Source: UBA2653 sp964572685 (GTDB taxonomy: Bacteria; Pseudomonadota; Gammaproteobacteria; Legionellales; Legionellaceae). Taken from it: 35,693 nt of DNA. Below are positions 8,074 through 16,129 of the stretch, piece after piece. The stretch is taken from the NCBI GenBank assembly GCA_964572685.1, contig CAZNFJ010000019.1:1-35693 (forward strand), in the 5' to 3' direction. The notes beneath the pieces are model-generated. The model did not search any database. It was not told the origin of the DNA and saw only the letters and a program-made list of their open reading frames with translations. Numbering within the stretch: the stretch's first letter is position 1; each line of letters starts with the position of its first letter. The translations under genes were made by a program, and so were the position numbers.

Positions 8074-11000
8074 ATGTCTGCAGATACATTTATTCATCTT
8101 CGTTTGTATACAGAATTTTCCCTGAAATTTGGGATGGTGCGCATTGACGACCTGATGAAAATGTTAGTCAAATATCAAATGCCTGCTGTAGCCTTAACTG
8201 ACTTTATGAATCTTTTTGCTGTCGTCAAATTTTATAAAGAAGCGATTGCAGCGGGAATTAAACCCATCATCGGTTGTGAAATTGCATTGCAGTTGACACC
8301 AGAATCCAATGAGTTGCATCGTGTGGTTTTGCTTTGTCAGAACTTATTGGGATATCGCCATTTGACACAATTGGTTTCCAAAGCTTATGAACGAGGGCAA
8401 TCCTTAGGTATTCCTCGTGTTCACTGGTCTTGGCTTGAGTCACATCATGAAGGACTCATCGTCTTGTCAGGTGGTCGAGAAGGGGATGTTGGGCAACTTA
8501 TTCTGCAAGATAAAATGAATTTAGCTGAGGAACGATGCTTGCAGTGGAATAGTTTGTTCCCCGGACGATTTTACCTCGAAATTCAGCGCATTAATCAACC
8601 TGATGAGCCTGTATATAATCAACGGTTAATTGCTTTGGCGCATCGTTTGCAAATGCCTTTGGTCGCAACTCATTCAGTGGCATTTTTAGAAGCCATGGAT
8701 TATGAAGCCCATGAAGCAAGAATCTGTATTCATGAAGGTCGTGTTTTAGCTGATACACAAAGGCCTAAAGTTTTTACACCCAAACAGTATTGTCAAAGTC
8801 GCAATGAGATGATTTCTTTATTTAAAGATATCCCGGAAGCCATTCAAAATACTGTAGAGATTGCCAAGCGATGTAATTTAGAACTGACTTTAGGTAAAAG
8901 TTATTTGCCTAATTTCCCAACACCTGCTGGGGAGCCTGAGGATGATTATTTAAGAGCTTTATCACAAGAAGGGTTGATAAAACGTTTTGCACATTTGAGT
9001 CCCCATATTTCTCATGAGCAGTATCAATTACGTTTAAGGCATGAATTGGACGTGATCATTAATATGGGTTTTCCAGGTTACTTCTTAATTGTTGCTGATT
9101 TTATTCAATGGGCCAAGGCTAATAGTGTGCCGGTAGGACCCGGTCGCGGTTCAGGTGCCGGATCATTGGTGGCTTATGCTTTGGGAATTACTGATCTAGA
9201 CCCGATTCAATATGATTTACTATTTGAGCGTTTTTTGAATCCGGAACGGGTTTCGATGCCTGACTTTGACGTCGATTTCTGTATGGTTGGACGAGACAGA
9301 GTCATTGATTATGTGGCTGAGCGTTATGGTCGTGATAGCGTGGCTCAGATCATTACTTTTGGTACCATGGCAGCGAAGGCAGTAGTGCGAGACGTTGGAC
9401 GGGTACTCGGACATCCTTATGGATTTGTGGATAAAATTGCTAAACTTATTCCTTTTGAAATTGGCATGACTTTATCACACGCATTATCGCAAGAGCCTGA
9501 ACTATTGAAACGCTATCAAGATGAAGATGATGTTCGTGAATTAATGGATTTAGCGCAAAAGCTAGAAGGTCTTGCACGAAATGCAGGTAAACATGCCGGT
9601 GGTGTGGTGATTGCACCTTCCAAATTAACAGATTTTACAGCCGTTTATTGTGAAGAAAATTCCACTCAAAAGGTGAGTCAATTTGATAAAGATGATGTTG
9701 AAGCAGCAGGACTTGTAAAGTTTGACTTCCTGGGTCTTAGAACATTGACCATCATTGATGATGCTCTAAGAGAAATCAAGAAATTATCGCCTGATACAGT
9801 TATTGATATCAATCATATACCACTAGATGATCAAAAAACTTTTCACTTGCTACAAAGTGGTTTTACCACAGCTGTATTTCAGCTTGAGTCTCGTGGGATG
9901 CAAGAGTTAATTAAGCGTTTAAAACCTGACTGTTTTGAAGATATCATTGCTTTGGTTGCCTTATTTAGACCAGGTCCTTTGCAATCAGGGATGGTGGATG
10001 ATTTTATTGATCGTAAACAAGGTCGCGCGACTATTTTATATCCGCATCCAGATTTGGAACCGATTCTAAAACCCACCTATGGGGTTATTCTTTATCAAGA
10101 ACAGGTGATGCAAATTGCTCAGGTGCTGGCGAATTATACTCTTGGTGCAGCGGATTTACTACGTCGAGCCATGGGTAAGAAAAAACCAGAGGAAATGGCT
10201 AAACAACGTTCGATATTTCTGGAAGGAGCTAAAGCGCGTGGTGTTGATACAGAAGTAGCCTCTCAAATTTTTGATTTGATGGAAAAATTTGCAGGATATG
10301 GTTTTAATAAATCCCACTCGGCAGCTTATGCCTTGGTTTCTTACCAAACGGCATGGCTCAAATGTCATTACCCAGCAGCATTCATGGCGGCGGTGTTGTC
10401 TTCTGATATGGATAATACTGATAAAGTCGTCCATATGCTAAAAGAATGTCGACGCATGCGACTTTTGGTTAAAACGCCTAGTATTGTGGATGGCATTTAT
10501 CCTTTTCAGGTTTTAAATGCAAGCGAAATACAATACGGATTAGGCTCCATCAAAGGAATTGGTGAGGCTGCGGTTGATTTAATCATTGCTGACCGTGAGA
10601 AAAACGGTGTATTTCAAAACCTTAAGGATTTTTGTAAGCGATTAGATTTGCGTAAGGTGAATAAACGTGTACTTGAAGCCTTGATTAAAAGTGGTACATT
10701 TGATGCATGGGGAGAGGATAGAGCCTCTTTATGGGCTTCTCTAGAAAAAGCCATGCAATGGGGTGTGCAAAATTGGCAAAACCAACAACATGGTCAACAT
10801 GATTTGTTTTCACTGATTGATGAAGATGAACCAGAACAACCAAGTATTCACTCCGTTTCTTCGTGGTCATTGCAACAAACCTTACAAGCAGAAAAAGAAA
10901 CATTGGGTTGGTATTTATCAGGGCATCCAGCAGATGAAATTGTTCATGAGTTAAAAGATATTTCTGTGAAATTACCAATTCAAAATCTAGCGAGTATGAA

Positions 11001-11508
11001 AGTCATTCGTATTGCTGGCATGGTTGCTGAGTGGCGACGCATGATGACCAAAAAAGGCAAACCTATTATTATTATTAATTTAACACAAGGTGATGATAGT
11101 TTGGAAATGGTCGCGTTTCCTGAACGATTGCCATCGGAAATGACTCGCTTTGGCACGGGTGATTTAATCATGGTTGAAGGGGAGGTTAGTATGGACCCCG
11201 TCCGTCAAACACCAAGAATTTCAGTTCAAAAGATTTTATCGCACGCGGAAGCTCAGGCGACATATGCTCATGCATTGGTAATACCCCTAACATATGCTCA
11301 AATTCATGCTTTCGATGAAATAAAAACTTTATTACAACTCCATCCCGGTCATTGTCCGATCCGAATCCGGTATTTTGAAAAAGATTTTTCTGTTGAATTA
11401 AAGCTTGGTCAAGATTGGCGCATTCATCCATCAGCACCACTTCTCAATGGTTTACGACAATTATTGCCAGAAAGTCAGATTGATTTTCAATATGGCTCTA
11501 AGTTATGA
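8074..11508 (+). CDS. dnaE: DNA polymerase III alpha subunit DnaE
   Basis: Replicative polymerase catalytic subunit, 1144 aa (E. coli 1160). An N-terminal PHP domain (about 1-270) starts with FIHLRLYTEFSL. The palm carries the P-D-F-D-V-D-F motif; D399 and D401 match the two E. coli catalytic aspartates, and D551 in VKFDFLGLRTL is the third. The GPGRGSGAGSLVAYALGI fingers/palm signature precedes it. Helix-hairpin-helix (about 820-890) and OB-fold (about 970-1040) domains follow. The sequence is intact. The ATG lacks a clear Shine-Dalgarno sequence. It appears to be a single-gene transcript. Confidence 0.98.
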   Translation: MSADTFIHLRLYTEFSLKFGMVRIDDLMKMLVKYQMPAVALTDFMNLFAVVKFYKEAIAAGIKPIIGCEIALQLTPESNELHRVVLLCQNLLGYRHLTQLVSKAYERGQSLGIPRVHWSWLESHHEGLIVLSGGREGDVGQLILQDKMNLAEERCLQWNSLFPGRFYLEIQRINQPDEPVYNQRLIALAHRLQMPLVATHSVAFLEAMDYEAHEARICIHEGRVLADTQRPKVFTPKQYCQSRNEMISLFKDIPEAIQNTVEIAKRCNLELTLGKSYLPNFPTPAGEPEDDYLRALSQEGLIKRFAHLSPHISHEQYQLRLRHELDVIINMGFPGYFLIVADFIQWAKANSVPVGPGRGSGAGSLVAYALGITDLDPIQYDLLFERFLNPERVSMPDFDVDFCMVGRDRVIDYVAERYGRDSVAQIITFGTMAAKAVVRDVGRVLGHPYGFVDKIAKLIPFEIGMTLSHALSQEPELLKRYQDEDDVRELMDLAQKLEGLARNAGKHAGGVVIAPSKLTDFTAVYCEENSTQKVSQFDKDDVEAAGLVKFDFLGLRTLTIIDDALREIKKLSPDTVIDINHIPLDDQKTFHLLQSGFTTAVFQLESRGMQELIKRLKPDCFEDIIALVALFRPGPLQSGMVDDFIDRKQGRATILYPHPDLEPILKPTYGVILYQEQVMQIAQVLANYTLGAADLLRRAMGKKKPEEMAKQRSIFLEGAKARGVDTEVASQIFDLMEKFAGYGFNKSHSAAYALVSYQTAWLKCHYPAAFMAAVLSSDMDNTDKVVHMLKECRRMRLLVKTPSIVDGIYPFQVLNASEIQYGLGSIKGIGEAAVDLIIADREKNGVFQNLKDFCKRLDLRKVNKRVLEALIKSGTFDAWGEDRASLWASLEKAMQWGVQNWQNQQHGQHDLFSLIDEDEPEQPSIHSVSSWSLQQTLQAEKETLGWYLSGHPADEIVHELKDISVKLPIQNLASMKVIRIAGMVAEWRRMMTKKGKPIIIINLTQGDDSLEMVAFPERLPSEMTRFGTGDLIMVEGEVSMDPVRQTPRISVQKILSHAEAQATYAHALVIPLTYAQIHAFDEIKTLLQLHPGHCPIRIRYFEKDFSVELKLGQDWRIHPSAPLLNGLRQLLPESQIDFQYGSKL

Positions 11509-11538
11509 TATTGTCGAATGATTTAAAAGGATTTTTTT

Positions 11539-12120
11539 ATGCGGTGTATTTTATTGTTATGGGTATTGTTTTCTTCTTATGCTAGTGCTTTTTCAACGGG
11601 AGCTGATGCACGAGTATATCAAATGTTTTGGCACCCCATGCGAGGTGGCGAGCGTTTGAACTTTTGTAATGAAGAACACACTTGTTGTGGAAAATCCATA
11701 GCTGATGCTTATTGTAAAAAACTAGCTTACCATCATGCCAAACGTTTTAAATTCGAACCCAATCTGGGTTTAACAAATTTTCTTTCTGGAAAAAATCAGT
11801 GTAAGGGCTGGAAGTGTTCGGGATTTTCCTGGATTGAATGTGCAGGTCAAAGACGTTATGCTCGCCCACCTCTTTCTGATTACACCGATAAACTTTTTGT
11901 CAAACCACATTGGAAACAATATCCTTTAGCTTGGTGTTATGATGGGCAAAAAGGTTGTGGTAAGCGTGCGGCCTATGCTTTTTGTAGATATCAGGGCTAT
12001 TTGCATGTAAAAGATTATCAAATGACCAAACATATATATGCCAGCAAACAAATTGGTGGTGGGTATTTATGTTTCGGTCGTGAGTGCGAAGGTTTCCAAT
12101 ACATTATCTGTAAAAGATAG
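11539..12120 (+). CDS. Exported Cys-rich protein with two tandem repeats (193 aa)
   Basis: The signal peptide is residues 1-17 (ending SAF-S). The mature protein holds two copies of a Cys-rich unit. Copy 1 (about 27-100) has LNFC, CCGKSIADAYCKKLAYHHAKRF, KCSGFSWIEC in split form: FC..., CGKSIADAYC, then CSGF.WIEC. Copy 2 (about 125-192) has AWCYDGQKGCGKRAAYAFC, then CEGFQYIIC. The shared frame is C-x(6)-CG-(K)-xAAxxFC-xxxGY ... C-xGF-xxI-x-C. From memory the same pattern occurs in small secreted proteins of various bacteria and of plants; function is unknown. Paired Cys suggest disulfides in the periplasm or outside the cell. It starts 30 bases after dnaE with AAAGGA before the ATG. Confidence 0.7.
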   Translation: MRCILLLWVLFSSYASAFSTGADARVYQMFWHPMRGGERLNFCNEEHTCCGKSIADAYCKKLAYHHAKRFKFEPNLGLTNFLSGKNQCKGWKCSGFSWIECAGQRRYARPPLSDYTDKLFVKPHWKQYPLAWCYDGQKGCGKRAAYAFCRYQGYLHVKDYQMTKHIYASKQIGGGYLCFGRECEGFQYIICKR

Positions 12121-12155
12121 AGTCACTTTTATCTGATATTTGTCAAATGTGCCGT

Positions 12156-12210
12156 AAAACCACGTCGTTTAGGGCTTGGATAGAGGGCGTTATTTTTGAA
12201 AGAGTGGTTT
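12156..12210 (+). mobile_element. Possible IS200/IS605-type right-end remnant
   Basis: A nested imperfect hairpin is visible. An outer AAACCAC/GTGGTTT pair lies at 12156-12162 and 12204-12210. An inner CCACGTC...GGGCTTGG stem (12160-12179, one mismatch) has a short loop. This resembles the hairpin right ends of IS200/IS605/TnpB elements, where a CCxCGTC...GACGxGG stem is usual. No transposase or TnpB frame is next to it. The surrounding gene-free interval 12121-12366 holds nothing else that I can identify. Confidence 0.3.
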
Positions 12211-12366
12211 GTGCTGAATATAATTATCTGGTAGAGCTGACCAGTTACCCAATCAGCCTCCCTGTTTACAACCCATCGTGCCCTGAATAAGGTTGAATTA
12301 GCGCTTCATCAACTCCTTGAGTTTTTAAACAAGTGAATAAAAAATGTCTTAATTGGTGGGGCTGCG

Positions 12367-12409
12367 TATTTCGACGATGTTGATCACCAATTCCGATTCC
12401 ATGTCGTTA
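12367..12409 (+). repeat. IS21-like terminal repeat, copy 1
   Basis: A 43-base segment with the tandem pattern ATTCCGA-N-GATCACC-ATTCCGA. It matches 35607-35649 at 36 of 43 positions by eye. IS21-family elements carry short tandem repeats of this kind (ATTCCG and GATCACC blocks) near their ends. It abuts the broken resolvase at 12419, with no istA or istB between them, so it is a residual end or solo fragment. Confidence 0.45.
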
Positions 12410-12418
12410 TGCGATGGC

Positions 12419-12658
12419 GCTATTGATACAACTACTGCTTCGGGCGAACTCATTTTTAACATTTTTTCCTCTTTAGCTCAATTTGAAAGAAGGCTTATTT
12501 AAGAGCGAACTAAAGCTGGATTAGAAGCAGCGCGAGCTAGAGGTCGAAAAGGTGGACGAAAAAAAATATCGCCTAAGAATCCAAAAGTTCTGATGGCTAA
12601 GCGCATGCACAAAAATCATGGTATGAGCATTGATGATATTTGTAAAACACTCAATTGA
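12419..12658 (+). pseudogene. Serine recombinase (resolvase/invertase) C-terminal remnant
   Basis: The frame starting at 12419 reads IDTTTASGELIFNIFSSLAQ, then FERRLI, a TAA stop, then ERTKAGLEAARARGRKGGRK. This is the conserved E-helix and hinge of Tn3/Hin-family resolvases, and it ends with a short HTH-like tail (MSIDDICKTLN). The N-terminal catalytic domain with the nucleophile Ser is absent; the sequence to the left switches straight to the IS21-like repeat. An in-frame TAA sits at 12506-12508, where family members usually have Arg. The gene is thus truncated and nonsense-mutated and cannot make a recombinase. Confidence 0.85.
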
Positions 12659-12686
12659 AATTCATGATAAAACCAAGTTTCGCTAA

Positions 12687-12833
12687 GAAGAAGATAAAAT
12701 ATATGCTTTTAAACCAAAGCCAGATAGATTTCTTTGTTTTTTCTACGAAGGAAGAAAAATTATTGTAACTAATGGTTTTAGAAAGCGAGATTCTTATATC
12801 ACTCGATCTAAAAGAGGAAATTATTATGCCTAA
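12687..12833 (+). pseudogene. HigB/RelE-type (Gp49-like) toxin, 5'-truncated remnant
   Basis: The open frame from just after a TAA (12684) reads IYAFKPKPDRFLCFFYEGRK and then IIVTNGFRKRDSYI, ending at 12833. The YxFKPKPxRFxCFFxxGxxIxVTNGFxKK pattern is the C-terminal half of the phage-Gp49/HigB ribosome-dependent RNase toxin family. The N-terminal half is missing, and the usual KTPxxEIxxA tail is replaced. The frame has no ATG. Its stop overlaps the antitoxin ATG at 12826, the normal toxin-first arrangement. The toxin is presumably dead; whether the tail is simply divergent cannot be told by eye. Confidence 0.65.
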
Positions 12834-13122
12834 ACAAACACTTTCGACATTCGAACGAGAAATGCAAGATGCAACATTTAAAGAAGAGTTTGAAAAGGAA
12901 TATAATGAATTTCTACTTTCTGAAACCATTCACGCCATGATGGATGAAGCTCATAAGTCGGTGCGCAAATTGGCTGATGAATCCGGCTTATCACCAACAG
13001 TTATTCAAAATATTCGCTCAGGAATGCAGGAAGATATCAAATTAAGCAATTTTATTAATATTTCACATGCTTGTGGATATAAATTAATTTTAGAAAAAGA
13101 TCACCAGCAAATTATTTTATGA
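12826..13122 (+). CDS. XRE-family antitoxin (HigA-like), 98 aa
   Basis: The product starts MPKQTLSTFEREMQ. An AGAGGAAA ribosome site lies before the ATG at 12826, which I prefer over the upstream ATG at 12772 because that one would start inside the toxin remnant without a ribosome site. Residues 15-40 (FEKEYNEFLLSETIHAMM) are the typical leader of antitoxins paired with Gp49-like toxins. A helix-turn-helix follows (SVRKLADESGLSPTVIQNI, about 47-66). The role would be to neutralise the toxin and repress the operon. Its partner toxin is truncated, so this is an orphan antitoxin. It overlaps the next gene by 4 bases (ATGA). Confidence 0.8.
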   Translation: MPKQTLSTFEREMQDATFKEEFEKEYNEFLLSETIHAMMDEAHKSVRKLADESGLSPTVIQNIRSGMQEDIKLSNFINISHACGYKLILEKDHQQIIL

Positions 13123-14060
13123 AAATAAATGTGCGCTCGGAAGGAGAACAACCCATTGTTATCGCTAACAATCCCAAAGAGATTGCTCAATTAGTACGTA
13201 AACGATTTATTTTTTCTAAATCTGAACCAAAACCAGACTCTTTTATTTTAACAACGGATGTTTTTGTTGCGAGAATTGATAGCGAGACTACAAAGACTTC
13301 TATTGATAAGCTCAAAAATGATGAAACATTTAAAAAGATATTCGCGGTAACACCTAAAAAAATATCCGTCAGGGACGAGGCCAATCGGAGTTGGTTATAT
13401 TGTGCAATTAAAAATGGGGATATTTCCAGTGTAGGAGCGCTTCATGCGCACGGAGAAGTAGAGCTAGATCCAAAGCTTGATATGCTCTATGTAAAAATTC
13501 AGGCTAAAACATTTGCTAATGCAAGCCAATATTTTATCGAAGACCCCACTCAGTCGTACTCGCTTTTGGATCATTTAATTAAGAAAATGTATCAAGAATG
13601 GACAAACATAAAAAAATCAGGAGAAAATCCTTCTCCATCCAGTTCATTATTTCTTGGTGGTTCAATTAAATGTTGTAAGTTTTATCTCGATGTTCTGAAC
13701 AAAATAGATTTACTAACTATGAATGGCATGTCTGTTGATGATCAAAATGGTCATTTAAAAACTATTGGATTTCAAACGTATGCACAAAGTTTATACCAAG
13801 GAAAACTTGAGCAAAATGTTTTTGATGTGGTACGTAGCTATTTTGGAGAGATATTATGGATGCCTGTTGAAGATGAAAATGCCGATACATTAAATAATAA
13901 ACTAGACAGGATATATCAATATGACAGAGAGAACAGTGCTGAAATTAGAAAAATCATGTTCGAATTACAACAATTGGGTGCCCCAACTGAAATCATGGAT
14001 TTTTTCGACGAGATCTTAGTAGAGGCAGCTCAAACTACATCGAACCCGCAAAACAACTAA
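13119..14060 (+). CDS. Unknown protein translationally coupled to the antitoxin (313 aa)
   Basis: Not recognised. The ATG overlaps the antitoxin stop (ATGA at 13119-13122), so translation is probably coupled and the protein may belong to the module. It is soluble, with no signal peptide or membrane helix. The N-terminal 100 residues look alpha/beta (with the repeated DVFVARIDSETTKTSIDKLK style of charged strands). NRSWLYCAIKNGDISSVGAL at about 88-107 resembles a single ankyrin-like helix pair. The C-terminal half is helical. It may be a third component of the toxin-antitoxin locus, or an effector fused to the operon by insertion. Neither can be decided here. Confidence 0.6.
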   Translation: MKINVRSEGEQPIVIANNPKEIAQLVRKRFIFSKSEPKPDSFILTTDVFVARIDSETTKTSIDKLKNDETFKKIFAVTPKKISVRDEANRSWLYCAIKNGDISSVGALHAHGEVELDPKLDMLYVKIQAKTFANASQYFIEDPTQSYSLLDHLIKKMYQEWTNIKKSGENPSPSSSLFLGGSIKCCKFYLDVLNKIDLLTMNGMSVDDQNGHLKTIGFQTYAQSLYQGKLEQNVFDVVRSYFGEILWMPVEDENADTLNNKLDRIYQYDRENSAEIRKIMFELQQLGAPTEIMDFFDEILVEAAQTTSNPQNN

Positions 14061-14182
14061 TTCAACTTAGAGTACCTTTTCGTTCCAATGATGGTCACAC
14101 CCCTGTTTAAAAAATGAATATTGGAAAAAGAAAGGTTATCATGGCGTCATGCATTACTTTGAAAATTTTGCAAATGTTTATT

Positions 14183-14248
14183 CAACCGCCTTGGTACGGA
14201 TCCGTTTGCCGGGTGGTGTGAGGGGACTTTGCGCTTCTCCTGCTCGAT
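14183..14248 (+). mobile_element. Group II intron 3'-end (domain V/VI) remnant
   Basis: The segment begins with AACCGCC, continues TACGGATCCGTTTGCC and then GGGTGGTGTGAGGGG. This is the pattern of bacterial group II intron domain V (ACCGCC pairing with GGTGGT, followed by GTGAGAGG). A short stem and CCTGCTCGAT follow, matching a domain VI with a terminal AT. No reverse transcriptase frame lies upstream, so only the 3' tip survives. The rest of the gene-free interval 14061-14369 (14061-14182 and 14249-14369) shows nothing identifiable beyond an upstream A/T-rich leader for the next gene. Confidence 0.55.
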
Positions 14249-14369
14249 AATGCATATTTTGAGACTTTTGCCCTTGCCGACTTGTTGGCATTGAAACACA
14301 GAATGCAAAAACACTTGCCTTTGCTCTAAAAAAAGACATAAAATACTACTTTTACTTGAAGAGTTATTT

Positions 14370-15695
14370 ATGGAGTATATCTCCCAGGGTATCTTTGATT
14401 ATTTTGAATTTCTATATAAAAATAAAAAATTGCAAAACTCTCATGCGAACAAAGTGCATAACCCCATTCATCAAAGTTTTTGTTTTTCATTACTTCCTTA
14501 TCATTTCTTGAACCCGAATAAAGATTTCATTAATGGAGATCGATACTTTTTTGATGGTTTGAAATTCAAAGAGCACCACTTCAGTGTTGAAAAAAATCAA
14601 GAATTTAACAGTAATATCCATTATACTTGTACATTTGAAAAGACCTTTAAAAATACTGAATTATTAAAAATCAGCGTGTTTTTTCACGCAAAAAACTTTA
14701 AAAAAATTACTCGTATCAGCTATCGCTATAATAATAATAATGACAATCTTAAAAAAGGCGAAATCCCCTTAAATAGTTCAACAAGTACGGATGTTTTTCA
14801 ATTGATTTTTAAGACTAAGTCTTGCTCTAATGAAAACTTTACACTAGAACAATTACTTGATAATGCCTCTAAAGCTTTAATGAATTCTCGATTAGGTGAA
14901 CATATAAGAGATTATGATGATATCATCATGCCTAAATTAAATGATTTTCATGCTTATTATCTAGAGTACCAAAACGTTTATGATTCTTTTAAAGGGAGTA
15001 AGTTTCTAAACTTAGCTTATGGACAAAAAGCTCTTGCGTTGTTGGAAGAGGCCATCTTAATCATTAAAGATTTCGATAGCTTGGTTAATTTTAAGAAAAC
15101 AAAAGACGAATTAAAAAAATTAAACTCTGAGGTTGCTTTTACATTTGTCGACAACCTACAAGCATTTAAAGTGGCATATCCAATTGAAAATGACCATATA
15201 TTGGTTCAATATTTCCTGAGTAAAGATATAAAACCAGCAGATGATTTAAACCAACAAATTCAGTCGATTTATGAGAGCGCAATGATGTCAGGCGCTTTAG
15301 ATTTGGTACAGTATATCTATGAACATTTTTATTTGAACTCTGGCCAAGAGGCATTATGTGATAAACTCTTGAATAGTATTGAAGTCAGTAATAATCAACA
15401 AGGTCTTCAACAGAAATGTATCGATGTTTCTAATTTTTTATTTCACCATTCTTTACATCATAGAAAAGCGGTCATGTCGCGTCTGGGACTTTGTGAAAAA
15501 CCAACAAAATTTCATCTTGATGTTTTGACACAAATGAGTTTGGATGATAATTTCTTAGGATTTTTAATGTATGTGAATTACGCCAAATTATTTCCTCAAT
15601 TTAATTGGGACAAGGCTATTACTTCATTAGTCATTAACGCTTCCAAGGACCCATATACCAAAGCACTTAATGATGCAAGGACTCCAAAACCTTAA
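14370..15695 (+). CDS. Orphan protein (441 aa), possible effector
   Basis: Not recognised. The protein is AT-rich in coding, Lys/Asn/Phe-rich, soluble, with no signal peptide or membrane span. Residues 1-160 look beta-rich (FCFSLLPYHFL, HYTCTFEKTF, LKISVFFHA). From about 175 it is helical, with LNDFHAYYLEYQNVYDSF and KALALLEEAILIIKDFDSL. Residues of about 300-330 (ESAMMSGALDLVQYIYEHFY) resemble an ankyrin-style helix pair, but no full repeat is evident. A GAAGAG ribosome site precedes the ATG, and a terminator follows the gene. It stands alone between mobile-element debris and a housekeeping operon, which would fit a horizontally acquired effector gene. That role is inference. Confidence 0.6.
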   Translation: MEYISQGIFDYFEFLYKNKKLQNSHANKVHNPIHQSFCFSLLPYHFLNPNKDFINGDRYFFDGLKFKEHHFSVEKNQEFNSNIHYTCTFEKTFKNTELLKISVFFHAKNFKKITRISYRYNNNNDNLKKGEIPLNSSTSTDVFQLIFKTKSCSNENFTLEQLLDNASKALMNSRLGEHIRDYDDIIMPKLNDFHAYYLEYQNVYDSFKGSKFLNLAYGQKALALLEEAILIIKDFDSLVNFKKTKDELKKLNSEVAFTFVDNLQAFKVAYPIENDHILVQYFLSKDIKPADDLNQQIQSIYESAMMSGALDLVQYIYEHFYLNSGQEALCDKLLNSIEVSNNQQGLQQKCIDVSNFLFHHSLHHRKAVMSRLGLCEKPTKFHLDVLTQMSLDDNFLGFLMYVNYAKLFPQFNWDKAITSLVINASKDPYTKALNDARTPKP

Positions 15696-15707
15696 CATTC
15701 GACCATA

Positions 15708-15748
15708 TGATTGCCTTATCCTGTTTCTGTGAGGCAATCATTTTGTTT
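15708..15748 (+). terminator. Intrinsic terminator of the 441-aa gene
   Basis: Perfect 9-bp stem TGATTGCCT/AGGCAATCA (15708-15716 and 15732-15740) with a 15-base loop, then TTTTGTTT. It is 12 bases after the stop. Confidence 0.75.
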
Positions 15749-15877
15749 ATCATTACAAATCATGAATCAGGCCTTTAAATCTTGCCAAATATGAACCTTG
15801 CTCTAATGCTGTATCCTCGTCTATAATACGCTCAAATTAATACTTATACTTTTTTGTGCATTATAAAGGAGATGTGT

Positions 15878-16129
15878 ATGCCTATTTATGAATATGAGTG
15901 TCATGACTGTCATCATCATTTCGAAATAATTCAAAAATTCAGTGATGAACCTACAGGAATTTGTCCGCACTGCCAAGGCAATCATATCGAACGATTGGTA
16001 TCCGCTGCTGGTTTTCAATTAAAAGGAACAGGCTGGTACGTCACCGATTTTCGTGATAAAAAACCTAAAAACACAAGCCCATGCGCATCAGGTAATTGCT
16101 CAACCGATAAAGGAAAAAAGTCAGAATGA
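15878..16129 (+). CDS. FmdB-family zinc-ribbon protein (83 aa)
   Basis: The product begins MPIYEYECHDC, the invariant start of the FmdB/CxxC-CxxC regulatory-protein family. C8 and C11 pair with C29 and C32 (CPHC) to form one zinc ribbon, and the ERLVSAAGFQLKGTGWY stretch is also conserved. I chose the ATG at 15878, because AAAGGAG lies at the right distance; the in-frame ATG at 15854 would add eight non-conserved residues. The ATGA overlap with the DUF502 gene at 16126 shows translational coupling. In many gammaproteobacteria these genes precede aspS. The precise function is unknown. Confidence 0.92.
   Translation: MPIYEYECHDCHHHFEIIQKFSDEPTGICPHCQGNHIERLVSAAGFQLKGTGWYVTDFRDKKPKNTSPCASGNCSTDKGKKSE

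Noticed and set aside
12506..12508. Recoded stop (readthrough) in the resolvase frame
   Set aside because: The catalytic N-terminus is missing anyway and no recoding signal is seen; plain decay is simpler.
12772..12825. Upstream ATG extending the antitoxin by 18 residues
   Set aside because: It lies inside the toxin remnant, has no ribosome site, and the added residues do not match the family leader. The ATG at 12826 has AGAGGAAA at the right distance.
15854..15877. Longer start for the FmdB-like protein
   Set aside because: The family begins at MPIYEYEC. The Shine-Dalgarno sequence serves the ATG at 15878.
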